A stretch of 64,000 nucleotides of DNA from Tenodera sinensis (lineage: Eukaryota; Arthropoda; Insecta; Mantodea; Mantidae), in the NCBI GenBank assembly GCA_030765045.1, contig CM060965.1, forward strand, positions 146,571,374 to 146,635,373, given 5' to 3'. The notes below the pieces were generated by a model. It was not told the origin of the DNA. It did no database searches and saw only the letters and a list, made by a program, of their open reading frames with translations. This document shows positions 11,945 through 24,518 of this stretch, piece after piece. Numbering within the stretch: position 1 is the first letter of the stretch; each line of letters starts with the position of its first letter. Made by a program: the position numbers and the translations under genes.

Positions 11945-12865
11945 CGCCACCAAAGTACCGGACTATGCTCACATCAGAGATACATTTGAAGGCAATGGAA
12001 CCGTTCAGAATATCAAGAAACGTTTTGGATGAACATGGTCATCCAATGACGCAGAAAAACAAGAACAGGCGCAGAAAACCCTTTATTTGATCCCCATAGA
12101 AATCTCTACGACAAACGGCTCAGGAGACACAACCTCAAGGATAGCGTCCATCCCATATGAAGTGTCTGCGCTGGAAATTTTACATTCCAACAGTAATCCA
12201 CGCCGCAATGAAGATGATCCGGTTAAAATCTGTGCATTGTACCTTGCAACATCTGCAGAAAATGCAGGGTTCCCACACAAAATTGCCCTGAGCTGTGAGG
12301 CCCCCTATTGCTCACTTAATCGCCATAATTGCATCTGCTGGGGTTCCATAAATCTTCATATTACAGTTGAACACCATTTAAACTTACCAGGGATAACAGC
12401 CTGATGTAGGATATTAGCATTGGGCGTCATAGGACCATTTTTAACAGTACTGTCAATGATGACAGGTAACTAATTTTGCTGCAAGAGTTAGTTGGTCCAT
12501 ACATTGAAGAGATGTTTGATGATGGCAACGAGATTTACATACAGTAAGATGGAGCACCTCTGCACTACCATCGTATTGTAAGAGTTCAACTCGATGCAGC
12601 TCATCCAAACATATGGATTGGACGAAGGGGTAGCTTTGAATACCCCGCACGTTCTCCAGAGCTCACACCAACGGACTTCTTTTTATGAGGATACCTCAAG
12701 GACAAAGTTTATCACACAAAATCAATAACAATTGATGCATGAAAACTGGAAACTGAAAACAAAATCTCGCAATATTCCAAATGAACTGTTTCGTGACGTT
12801 TGGGAATCCATTGTTGTTTTCAGCTTTGTCTGGACAATGACGGTCATCAGTTTGAACATTTGCAA
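11945..12865 (+). pseudogene. Tc1/mariner-type (DDE) transposase pseudogene
   Basis: Conceptual translation in shifting frames follows the order of an IS630/Tc1/mariner transposase of the insect DUF4817-linked group. The N-terminal helix-turn-helix side has TFEGNGTV; then come NEDDPV, NRHNC, HITVE, NLPG, DGAPLHYH, WIGRRG, a PELTPTDFF block and GYLKDKVYH, with a C-terminal FEHL-like end near 12.85 kb. It is dead: frameshifts near 12.1-12.2 and 12.4 kb, a stop just before DGAP, another just after TDFF, and the first catalytic Asp (normally in an SDEA-like motif) is Cys. The second and third Asp positions remain. No TIRs or TA duplication were identified, so the transposon ends are unknown. Confidence 0.8.
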
Positions 12866-14254
12866 ACATTATTCTTTAAAGTAAAGTTTTCTTCTGTAAA
12901 TATAGCCTTTAAACTTGTGTCTACGTTCATAAATAATGATTTTATAGTCATTCGAAGTGTAGTACATTTTTGAGACGTCCGGTACTGGTTTTTGAAACAT
13001 GAATGATAATAAAGGAATGAAGAGTGAAGAAAACCTAAAGAAAAAGCGACGTGAACAGAATATGGAATAAAACAGTAGTATACTATCGTGGCACTCTAGC
13101 CACAAATAATTTATTTAGCTTTCTGTTTATTCATGTTACTCCACTGTTGTGATTATTTGTTTCGTCTGACATTCAGCGCCACAAAAGGATTCTCTGACGC
13201 CTGGGTGTGGTAAAAGCTAACATTACATATGTTAGACAGGTGCATTTCTGTTTCACCGAACTTATTTCTGTTACGGAAAGTGAATAACCGTCTGACAGCA
13301 AGAAGGAGAGGTGCATACATATATTGTTGAAGACTCATGGGTATTATTTGGCAACTCAGTCACGTCAGTAGTGTCGTTGTACTTGCTACGTCAGTCACGT
13401 TACAGGTTGTATTGTTAGATCCCTTAGTCCCAAATCTAACACTGAATTGTGACTGATCTCTCGGTGCTTTGGTCACAGATTACAATGTATGTGTTCACCA
13501 GCACTGTAATAGCATAATTTCTGCATTCTGTTTACTATATTCCGCTAAACTGTGCAACATTTTACAAATGAGTAGCAATATGTACATTACTAAAGGTGAC
13601 ACCAGAAAGTTTTACGCATAGTTTAAAGAGGCTTTCCTAGCACTTAGGTATAAATCACAATTTAGAATAAAAATTTGTTTTCCGACTTGTAGCAGGAGTC
13701 GATTGAAGAAAAAATGTATGAGATACAAATCTACTAAATCCACTTTTACTGAAATTTTAGGAAGCAAAGATACCATGAGCAAATGAATGCATAGTTGGAT
13801 ACCTACATTAGTTTCTTTCTGAAATATAAAGACGTATGCAATTATTGCACTTAATTAGTAAGTTCTACAGATGTCCGTACAAAATTTGATTCAATGTTTG
13901 TTTTCATTACTTTAAAATCAATTTTTGGAATGCGATGATGCTTATTTCAAATTATAGCACACACTGTAACAAGGTTCCTTCTTTGAGTCAGTTGTGTAAA
14001 AATATAACCTAGAAGTTTTTAAGTGGTGTATTAATTGAAATATAATAACAGTTAGTAGAAGTGAGGTATGCCGAGTTTATTTCAGATATATGCTGCTTAG
14101 CCTACTGGACTTACAAACTTTTCCAGTACATTAATCTTGAAAGCTAGGGTTCTTCGATGTTGATGACCGGTTATGTATGGATGATGCTGAGGGGAGTGTT
14201 CTGCCAATAGCAACTCTCGAAATCCTGGAAGTACTAAAAGTTTTAAATGCTGTG
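12866..14254. other. No gene recognised
   Basis: Non-coding by inspection. Short minus-strand frames at 12869-13105 and 13153-13338 have no recognisable domain. Confidence 0.45.
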
Positions 14255-14513
14255 CAGAGATACTTTTTAGACGTGGCGAATGGCGAAATGTTGCGCAGTG
14301 GTTTATGGTCGGGTTCAGTCTTGTATGTATAACACCATAGGGATGTCAGGTATCCCTTCGACCCGCGCAGTCAACATCGCGGGAATGCGTGTTTAAGTAC
14401 AATTCTCACTTGCATTATCAGCAGTCTCTTGCTAAAACCAAGACGTTATCCCCACCATCAATTTTCCAGACGTCACTCACGCATGCCATGCGCCATGTCT
14501 AAAAATACCTCTG
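14255..14513. mobile_element. MITE, copy A
   Basis: A 259-bp unit with terminal inverted repeats of about 25 bp: CAGAGATACTTTTTAGACGT at the left and, read from the right, CAGAGGTATTTTTAGACATG. The interior shares sequence with copy B at 56491-56769 (TTGCATTATCA, a CAGTGGTTT block). It contains no coding capacity. No TSD is clear at either copy, so superfamily assignment is not possible here. Confidence 0.75.
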
Positions 14514-17500
14514 TACATGGCTTGTTGTTGTGTATTACGCAGTTGTACGTTGATTCCTATAATGTTAAGTATGATAATACTAATTTAATATTTGCGGATA
14601 GCTGCCTCGTGATCTTTTAGGTTGATTAGTATGCTCGAATATTATATTAATGCTAAACTCAAGCGCACATTTCATCAGTAATAAATAAATGCTTCATTCT
14701 TACTACGATTTTGTAGGAAGTTAGTTTTTCAGACAGACATTCAGACATATGAGATGCTTTAAAGCAGAAATATGCATAGAATATCAGTCACAGGTTTGTA
14801 CTATTTAATAAAGCCAAGCACTGTATTTATAAATGTTGGCAATTGTTGAGCGTTTCTTCACAGCTGGGTATACTTAATGTCTGAATCTGTATGCATCCCC
14901 ATCAACTTTAGAAGCATCAATTTTAGCTATTAAGATTTAAGTGTAGCGCATCAAGTTTCGGGTGACTCTGAATTTTGACAGTGCAGAGAATCCGCCAGGG
15001 GCTTGGTATTGATCTGCCGAAATTTGTATGAACTTTTAAACTCTCAGAACCTTTACTGCAAGTCGACCACAATAGTCACTCTCGGTGAACTTCTGCGCTC
15101 GAAATTGTAATTTCAGTGATGCAGAGGGATTAAAGTGGAAACAAACAATTCACGCTGCAGGAAAAAAATAAAAGAAAGAAAGAAATATGAAACAAGTGAC
15201 CGTTCTAGCTTAATCTTCTTTTATTGCTTTCTTCTTTTGACTTAGCAGAACATTAGGTATCGGATGCGTGTAGTGCGAGTTCGTTCATTCGTTCGTTTGA
15301 AATTTCGCATTACTGCAGGACAATTAGAGTGCAGTAGGCTTTAAGTGATAGCCAAGTCTTGTAAGAGCGTGCAGCTATGTGATGACCTAGAAATTCCGTT
15401 GTATTTACATGAAAAGAGAATGCGCTGATGGCATAAAATATCTCAAGCATGTATTTGAATCAACATCACTAGAGGCATTTTTGAGATCAACGTTTTCGAA
15501 CATTTTTCCATGTAAAGGGTAGTTTAGGGTACCGGGTGTTCTTGAAAATCTTCGTGTCACATTCTTGAAGACGCTGAACTTAAATAAGAAGTTATGCTTA
15601 CGAACAAATGGATACGCGGATATTTTTTAAGAAAAGGTTTTTGGAATCAGGGACCTCGAAACTTGTATTTCAAGTGAAATACCGGTAAGGAATTTTTAGA
15701 GTAGAGTGCAATACCCTCCCTATCTACTAAGTATGTGGTAGAGAAAGCGAACGAAGAGGTTAATAAAAATAACGAATAAATAAAGAAGCAAATGCATGAA
15801 TTTTATTCAGCCATTTAAATGAATTGACCCCAAAATTGACATATTCGATCTCAAACGATTGTGTTATTGAAATGTGTACGTGCTGTGTGTTTGTTGTAAT
15901 TGTATCTGCGTGTCTTTGTGTATTATAGGTGCACTAGGCCAAACAATAGTAATTTATACTGCATTAGGCTTTGAAACTTGAACTTTCAAAGGACAGAGAG
16001 GTAATGTAGAAGTTGATTGCCACGAATCTTTTCAATACCTAACTCTACAGTATGCTCATACATAGTACTACACACGTCGTTGTAATGAATACCTTCTAGC
16101 CACACAAGGAATATGTTCCCGTACTCCTTCCTTACACTTATCTAGGCCTGGCTTTCATTCCACGTGTGGGTCGGACTGGAATTCAAAATAATGAGATATT
16201 GGCTGCTATAGGAAACCAGGACAGATCGACAGATTTCCGTGCACATGATTGCACCTATACATTACTGGATAAATTTCCTTTCTTTCTCTTGTATGCGTTA
16301 ACTGCAAGCAGCTAAGGAGCAATATGAATTATTTTATAGCTTTTGACTCTGTTGTCCATAGCTGACACCACGTATTAGGTTTAAGTAGATTACCTTGTGT
16401 ATAAGATAAACAGCATTCTATTTCGTTGCAGCAATTTCGTTCATAAAGCCATAGCTGTCTGATAAAGAAAGTTTAAATATGCAAAAGATGGCAAGTGTCA
16501 TAGAGGTCTTTTTCTTTATTGATTATAAGGAATAACTAGCTATTAGCTTGACGCTAAATATAATAGGAGGTAACTCAATATCGTGCAATATTCACTTACC
16601 CATTCCAAATTACCTCCTCAAGCGCACCACTGGCTTGCCCTGTTTTGTGAGTTTTATTGACTGATTTCGGGAATAAAAACTAGGTTGTTAAAAGCATTGA
16701 CTCTTGTAAATAGCCTTCACCCATATAAGATCCTGAAATCATTAAGAACCAGGTAGTAGCTGGATGAGTTTTATTTCAGCTGTACTGAGAACAGCCCAGG
16801 TCATCAGTTCCTGGAATTCCGATGAGGGACATCTAGAGACCATCCTGCTACAAGAGGATAAAGAACGACCCGTCCAATTAAGCAGCCTTCTTGTGTAAAC
16901 CTGACATAAGTTCATTACGCATTTTTCATAAGAAGAAATACTTGGCTTTCAGTTCATATGAATCAGCAACACAAAAATAATGACGAATATTATGAAAGAC
17001 TAGACAGATGCACGAGTGGCATATGTTTTTAATTAAGCCTTTTGGGTAGCTTGTGTCTATACATATGTGACTGTGTTTTACTTCAAAAGAGGAATCATTC
17101 GCTGGTAGTACAAGAGGTTGACGTATCTAACTGATGAGTTAACATTAGAATGAAGGGAGAAAAGTTAATGAAAAAAGCACCTGTTTTCACTAATTGCTTC
17201 GTTGTGCTATTAACTCTACTTTTGTTGCTTTTGTACATCAGCTGAATGCAGGTGCTTTGTTTTTATTGTGTTTTTTATATTTTTGTGTTGCAGCAATTTT
17301 TCTATGTTTACTCAACTTATGTAGACGTTGCACTAATTAATAAAGCTTCGAAAAAAATGCTTTGTCTTTTAAACATCATAACAAGCTTTCTGTAAAGTAT
17401 AAGGTGTTCAAGAGTGTCTTAAACTATTCATGTCACATTACATTAGAATTGTTTATTTTTCTTAGCAAGAGATCAATCCAACATACAGATAGAATTACAA

Positions 17501-17799
17501 ATGGTTATTATTCAACAAATATGATTGTTAGTATCTGTACAACGGAGTAATAGCTTTTGAGGATTGTAAGGCATATAAACAAAGAACTATAAACTTAAAC
17601 TGAAGCCAGCAGTTAAACAATCTCACGTATTGCAATCAATTACTTTTTCTAGTCACTCCTATAAAACTAATGTTAAAGCTATTTTCTGCTCTGCAAATTT
17701 ACTAAAAGATGAAATTAACATAACAAAACTTATAATTAATAATGGTATTCAAACCAAAAATAATGTTATAACAATTGAGGAAGAATTTATTATATTTCC
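14514..17799. other. Non-coding stretch with one dispersed repeat
   Basis: No gene supported. Bases 15650-15755 resemble 19086-19192 (see that pair). AT-rich frames at 17362-17550 and 17630-17821 lack motifs. Confidence 0.45.
15650..15755 (+). repeat. Dispersed repeat (pair with 19.09 kb)
   Basis: About 105 bp aligns by eye with 19086-19192, sharing GGGACCTC, AGTGAAA, GAATTTTTAG, GCAATA and ATGGTAGAGAAAG-type blocks. Divergence is substantial. Class unknown. Confidence 0.55.
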
Positions 17800-18141
17800 T
17801 GTTAGTGTGTTAGCGTTGTAGTAGCACTGCTGTTTACCAAGAGAGGGATCCGGGTTCGATTTCCGGTATCGGCATGGGGATTTTCTCCCGCTGGGAGGCC
17901 TTGTCCGGGGTGTACTCAGCCTCGTTAGGTCCCAATTGAGGAACTACTTGATTGAAAAAATAGCGATCCCTGGTTGAGAAAACCACATAACTGGCCGGGA
18001 GGGACCGGGGCACTGACCGTGACCCACCTCCGGTACCGCGCCCCATACCTGACACCTGTGATAGGCAGGGCTGGGGACGCAGCGGTCGCGCGGTACGCCT
18101 TGGCTCGGATGAGCTGTTGTGCTACGGGGTTACTTTACTTC
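17800..18141 (+). mobile_element. tRNA-derived SINE, family III, plus-strand copy
   Basis: A mutated tRNA-like head with intact B-box GGGTTCGATTTCC is followed by the same body as 1062-1401 (CTGGGAGGC, ACTCAGCCTCGTTAG, CAATTGAGGAACTACTTGAT, AACTGGCCGGGAGGGA, GGGGACGCAGC). The A-box is degraded. Ends are set by similarity, not by a TSD. Confidence 0.8.
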
Positions 18142-18292
18142 GTGATATGGAGATAACCATTTATAGAACTGGTTTTATTACACATTTCCTTGAAGGTACA
18201 ATGGCAATATGAGAATATAGTTAGCTTTAGCGGTAGTGAAATCTATTGATCGCTATGTGATGGTGTTTTAATTCCATTTATTTGCATAACCA

Positions 18293-18338
18293 GAAGAGAG
18301 AGAGAGAGAGGTAGAGGGAGAGAGAGAGAGAGAGAGAA
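18293..18338. repeat. (GA)n microsatellite
   Basis: GA repeat with a few interruptions (GTAGAG). Confidence 0.9.
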
Positions 18339-18341
18339 AAG

Positions 18342-19485
18342 AAATCAGCCAAAAAATAATTAATAACCAGGTTGAGAAGTCTGTCAGCTGCAGCCGTGAG
18401 GAGCAGAGCTCCTTGTCCTGGGTAAGCTTGGCACGGCGCATTTCGCCTGCCGGTAATGTGAATTGCATTCTCGGGGTCTTACGGATTCTTTGCAAACGTG
18501 CTCATTAATCTGAGGGGATTAAAGTTTTATATAATGTAATAGTCCAGAGCCAAAAAGGGAGAAATGTATGCTATGTTAGTGTGATTACGGCTAAATGTGC
18601 AGTTATTCTGTGTGACAGACGTGAGGTATACTTGTAGAGATATGGCCGAATGGCACCGTTGTAAGTAACGGTTGGGACATACTGCTAGTTAACTAGGACA
18701 TTGTTTCCATAATGTTAATGAGATTAATTAATGTACTGCCACATACTGCTGTAAAACCAATTCTGCAAGCAGTTATACCAGCGAGTACCGCATTCATTCT
18801 TAAATTCAGTATGGTTAAAGGTCTCTGATACAAGCCAATTTCAGGCCGCTAGCTTTTCAGCACCATTATAGCAAAACTATTATTGTTATTACACAATGTC
18901 TGAAATTAACTATCAATAAAATGTTTAAGACTGCCTACTACTACTATTAAGAAAAAGGGGGAGGAACATTCTACAGCACAGTTTGAAGATTTGGTGCTAA
19001 CCTTTCCCACCTGATTCTTGCTTTCACTATAGAGAGTAGGAATTTCCTTTGCGGAAATAAGTAAGAAACCGTGGCCAACGGTGCAATGGGACCTCAAGAC
19101 ATATTTCCAGTGAAACATCGGTATCGAATTTTTAGTTGGAATGCAATATCTTCGCTACTTTTTGTGTAGGTACATGGTAGAGAAAGTAAACATTCATTTC
19201 CAACTCCACATGACTATTATGGAGCAGTCATAAGGCACCGAAATGATGGGAAACGGTTGGTGTGTTGCATCTCAGCTATGATCTGCAAGGTGTTGGAAGA
19301 CACGAGAAAATGTGGGGAAAATAAATGTCGAATAAAGGGCTTTTGATTAATTACACATGCTATATAAACTTTGCTTTTAGGTTAAGTGAAGACTTTTTTA
19401 GCTTAAAAATTGTATGTACCGATAACCGAGAACAAGTATGGTGAGTGTCTTTTATAACTATCGGCTTGAGAAGTTTGCGAAACAT
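18342..19485. other. Non-coding; contains dispersed repeat copy at 19086-19192
   Basis: No coding frame with a recognisable domain. The segment 19086-19192 is the partner of the 15.65-kb repeat. Confidence 0.45.
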
Positions 19486-19489
19486 TAAA

Positions 19490-19670
19490 CTTAATGCACC
19501 ATCATCGAGGCGAGATGGCTCTGCAGTAATAGGTGAGTCCCGCATTCGAGAGGTCCCGGTTTCGGGGTCAGATTACCTTCTGGCTAACCTTGAGGCTTTT
19601 CCTTGTTTCAATGGATCGATAGACGAATGTTGGAGTAATTTCTCTTTTACCACGAGCGTCCTGTAATAAA
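19490..19670 (+). mobile_element. SINE family IV, degraded copy
   Basis: A head-like GATGGCTCTGCAGTAATAGG and a B-box remnant (GGTCCCGGTTTCGGGGTC) are followed by GGCTTTTCCTTGTTTC and GACGAATGTTGG, matching the family IV body. It is the most decayed of the four copies. Confidence 0.5.
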
Positions 19671-22600
19671 TAATTGGAAACCAATGGATTTATATGTTCT
19701 TACAAAATAATTTAATAGCATCACTACAAGGTTTTAAAATACCGACAAATCCAATTTCATTAGAGCCTTTACCCAAATGAATATTATGTCCTAATACTTT
19801 ACGTATTTTCTATCCTCAATATTTCATATTATCTGTTCCAGGGCTGAGGGACCATACACGTTCGGTGTGTTGCGCCTGATTGGCTGGTGTCAGTTGGATT
19901 GCTGACGGACCCAATTTCTGGATGGATATCCTTGGGCTCTATCGGCCACCAGAGGATTTGAGGCTTGTGGGAAGAATGACCGACATAAATGCGTTCAATT
20001 TGGAATCGTTAGGGACCCCATCCATTCTTAACGAATCCTTTACTTGATGTGGTCGTCCTTTGGGTCTTCCACACACACCTCTCTCCCAGAATCAGCTTAG
20101 AAGTACAAAGGTTCACACTGACCTATGTGCAGTGCACTGCCCGGGTTTCGGGGGCCGCTCTGTGATGCGTACCACTTGCTCTTAATCCTAATAGCGGTTT
20201 GGGTAACGTAGGAGTAGAGGTTACTGTTAACTGCTTTAGTTACCTCTAAACACGAAGGCTGCTGAGTACAGGGGTCACAACTCTTAATGTAATACACACA
20301 ATAATATTGAACCCAGAGTGCATTCTGCACCGTTTTATGTTATGGTAACACAATGTAATCTTGATAATTTAGTGCAATCATTAATATTGTTCTTAAAGGC
20401 ATCCGCATAAAGGATTATGTATTAACTACAGGAAAAGCCACAAGAACAGATTTGGCTTCACTAGGACCTGTTTCTCCAGACATTAAAGTAATGATTGTGT
20501 ATTCATAGTCACTGAACACTTCAGCCATTGTAAATTTGCTGATAGCAACTCTAATGCTGCTCTACCAAATATCAGCCTTCGACTGTGACCACGAAATGCT
20601 GAGTATTATTGCAGTGAGAGACGGTATCATTGTGTTCAGCACGCTGTAGTGCGAACAGTGTTCTTATTGTTATTTGTATGCTAGCATTCTCAGCTGACAA
20701 CCAGTGATTAGGCATCCCATGTACCATCAGTGCAGGAGGGGTTTTTGAAACAAAAAATACAGCGCTGGCGGGCTACCCTGTACATGCAATGTTACAGTTT
20801 TAAAATTATCGCAGGTTAACTTAGACCGGGAATCGGCAAATTGGTCAACACGATTGACGTCAGGGAATGCAACCCGGCATGCACATGATACATGGTTCGA
20901 AGGAAGGGGTTTGATAGCCGTAGTGGCGGCGTAAAGGAAGTTCTGTAACACACATTTGATTTCATACATACTTAATACATATACACACACTGAGAGGGCT
21001 TTAACATTTTTTTTTTCATTAATGTATTCTTTGCTTCAACGGAAACGATACGCTTCGCAAATATCTAACATTAATTCATAAGTACTGAGATACAACAGAG
21101 CACGTGAGCTTTCATCTGTTAATCAGATCTGCTTTTATATTTTACAATATTCATTTAGAACAGGATTGCTCACAATTAGCACTTATAATGAGCAGCAAAT
21201 GGACGGAGAGATGGAAATGTTGTCATATAAAGTTCTCTACATAAAGGAAAACTAGCCTTGTTTTGGAATTGTGAACCTTATGTTTATAAATTCGTAACCT
21301 CAATTATTTGTAACTGTGGTTTTACGCAACGACCTTAAAGGCTTTATAAAATGTTGTAATCCACTTCGCTAGACTACCATACTTCATTTAGTATGTAAAC
21401 TGTATTGTTACATTTAAGAACAACGTTTGGTTTTATACTATTATTTTAAAATGCCTTAATTTTCGTACTTGTGGCTTGGTGACAAATGTTCGTGAAATTG
21501 TTTAGTGTTTGATTTGTAAACACCCTTCAAAACTTTCAAACATAAATTTCACATTTTCCCATAGCGCAGCAAAAATATTGTTTTTCCCATTCCTCTTAGG
21601 ATAAGAAGGTTCCTTTGCATGGTTTCGTGGTTTCGAAAGAGCCACGTCTATCGATGCTGTGCCCACCAATGATTGTTTTCGTTTGAACGCCTGTTGACTG
21701 AAGCAGGGAGGGTTGAAAGATGGCGACGTATTGCTTGTCCTTACGGCGATATTACGTCATATTATCAGCAGGTACAGATTTGCCGTCCCCTGCCGTAGTA
21801 TGTGTAGACTACGGTAGCTTTCCTAGTAGAATTGATCAGTTCTTACCCTCGTAATCATTATGTTTGAATTTCTCATTAAATTGCTTAATTCATTGTATTT
21901 TGTATAATGATTTTTCCCTTATCAATGTTACCAGTGGTACCGGCAATCCTACCATTTACTACGTCATTAATGTAGCTTTGTTAGAACACAACTCTATGCA
22001 ATGTTTATCCCTCTGGTAGCCAAATTCAACACACAACATTCCGTCACTTAACGAAATTAATACTATAGTTTCCAAAGCCTTTTATTATATTTGGAGACTT
22101 CTTTTTCGCAGTGCATACTCTGGGGCAGTCCACTTACAGATTAAGATTAATGGAAAACCTTGTAGAAAACCACGATTCGATAGTGTTCAATTCTAGAAGT
22201 TCTACATGTTGTAATATTGCTCATGGAACTTTCTGTAACATAGGTCTTGTTCATGCTCAATATTTGCCTTGCCTGTCTCTGACAGTCTTAGGAAACGACC
22301 ACTTCCCGTTTATTTTATACGCAACCCAAGCAAGAAGAACTACAAGACAGAATAATCAATACTTCGTTATCCCTCAGATATTACCCTTAAATTAATTAAT
22401 ATTATTTTCTTGCTTCTCAGTTCATTTTAGGCGGAGTTTACCCAAAGGATACTATTTTGGAAGTGGTTTACTGTTCCTTGAATATTTTCTTATTTTTAGA
22501 TCATCCATTATTCATAGGATTGGTCATTTTTATCAAGAAATTACCATGTCTTATACAATACCAATAAGTAAATAGAATCTCTTTCGTGCAGATAGGAACA

Positions 22601-23801
22601 CATTTAATAACTCCATGAAGCAACTTATCGTAACAGATTTCACGAAGATAAAATTAGTAAAATACGATAGCTAATTTCACTAATACCAGGTTCAACTTTG
22701 ATGTTCGGCGGCCCTACTATAAACATTAACCGATATCGTAAAAGTCTTTCTTTATAGAATGACTTATAGAAAACCAATCCAGATCGAAAACGGAGAACAC
22801 TATTCATAAAATTGCCATGAAATCCCAGAAACAAATTTGGCTTTTCAAAGCTGTAAGTGAGTTTAAACTAAAAGGTTACGAAGGCGTTGCAATCATATTC
22901 CTATTAGTTATTGCCTTATGTTTATACCTCTGTATCATATTCACACGCAATAAGTATAAATTTATCATTGTTACTTATTAATTCATTGTATTGTAATTCA
23001 CAGATTGTAATTTTGCAGATGTTTAAATAAAAAAAATTGTAAAGCATTATAAAAACTCCGATTAATTTTAAAATATGTGATTATTGTTGCTCCTGTTCTT
23101 TTAACTTTAATTTGTTGCAAAACTTCTGACGAACAGTTTTTGCATTAACGATTTAAACAAAAGCTACATAATTAATTGAAGTAATTAAACTTAATGCTTC
23201 CTATGTTGTATACTTTGCATGATATGAGATAATAGTAAGAGCTGACCCCGCTATTTTTCCATTCACTGAAAAAGAATATCAAACAGTATCACAGTTCGAT
23301 CATTGGAATCGCTCCTCTCTATGGTTCTTGTAACGAGAGGAGAAAATTATGCTCGTTACCCGCTTTGATGCGTTTGCTTTATGCTGTTCGTGTTGTCTGA
23401 TTGTTCAAACGCCTGTGTCCCAATTCATTCTGCATGTTGCCAGAATGTGTTTAATAACTATCCCCTTGTTCACGCTTACCCATTCATTGGGCATTCTCTT
23501 CCCATGACTTTGTTTCTGCTTTTTACTCTGCTGTCACATGTTTCATCTTAAATGAATATTCTAATCTTTTGCGTGAAATTAGTTGGCCTGTACTTTAACG
23601 AAAAATAGATAAAAGCACATTTGTCTGTCAGCATGGATTTGATGACCCTTAAGAGACAAGAGCGTCGACTGTTTTTGAGCACAGTGAATTGGGGAAGAGA
23701 TTAGCTTCTCCAGCACATTGTTTTCGTGCTTAGCTCTCTTATGTCCTAAAAGTATGAGACATTCTTATTTACATTCCAATTGCAGTTATGAATCTTGGAA
23801 T
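19671..23801. other. Featureless non-coding stretch
   Basis: About 4.1 kb with no gene, RNA gene or clear repeat visible. The best frame is 94 codons at 22111-22395 (plus strand), with no similarity I recognise and no flanking splice pattern that would support an exon. Confidence 0.45.
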
Positions 23802-24398
23802 GATGGTGATGGCGATGGCGATGGCGATGGCGATGGCGATGGCGATGGCGATGGCGATGGATGGCGATGGCGATGGCGATGGCGATGGCGATGGCGATGG
23901 CGATGGCGATGGCGATGGCGATGGCGATGGCGATGGCGATGGCGATGGCGATGGCGATGGCGATGGCGATGGCGATGGCGATGGCGATGGCGATGGCGAT
24001 GGCGATGGCGATGGCGATGGCGATGGCGATGGCGATGGCGATGGCGATGGCGATGGCGATGGCGATGGCGATGGCGATGGCGATGGCGATGGCGATGGCG
24101 ATGGCGATGGCGATGGCGATGGCGATGGCGATGGCGATGGCGATGGCGATGGCGATGGCGATGGCGATGGCGATGGCGATGGCGATGGCGATGGCGATGG
24201 CGATGGCGATGGCGATGGCGATGGCGATGGCGATGGCGATGGCGATGGCGATGGCGATGGCGATGGCGATGGCGATGGCGATGGCGATGGCGATGGCGAT
24301 GGCGATGGCGATGGCGATGGCGATGGCGATGGCGATGGCGATGGCGATGGCGATGGCGATGGCGATGGCGATGGCGATGGCGATGGCGATGGCGATGG

Positions 24399-24430
<32 letters not shown>
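23802..24430. repeat. GATGGC hexanucleotide array with GATGAC edge
   Basis: The array begins with one GATGGT unit and runs as GATGGC. A single two-base loss near 23860 shifts the register. After it, 23861-24400 is 540 bp, that is 90 hexamers, without one substitution. At the right edge it becomes GATGAC for about five units. The repeat lacks stop codons in all six frames, so long frames of Asp-Gly, Met-Ala, Trp-Arg, Ala-Ile or His-Arg appear on both strands; these are not genes. Array length may be limited or altered by assembly. Confidence 0.97.
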
Positions 24431-24432
<2 letters not shown>

Positions 24433-24436
24433 AATC

Positions 24437-24514
<78 letters not shown>
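24431..24514. repeat. (AAT)n microsatellite
   Basis: About 26 AAT units directly adjoin the GATGAC edge of the hexamer array, through an ATAATCAT transition. Confidence 0.97.

Positions 24515-24518
<4 letters not shown>

Noticed and set aside
22111..22395. 94-codon plus-strand frame as a host gene
   Set aside because: No domain, no splice context, and length is within chance for this amount of sequence.
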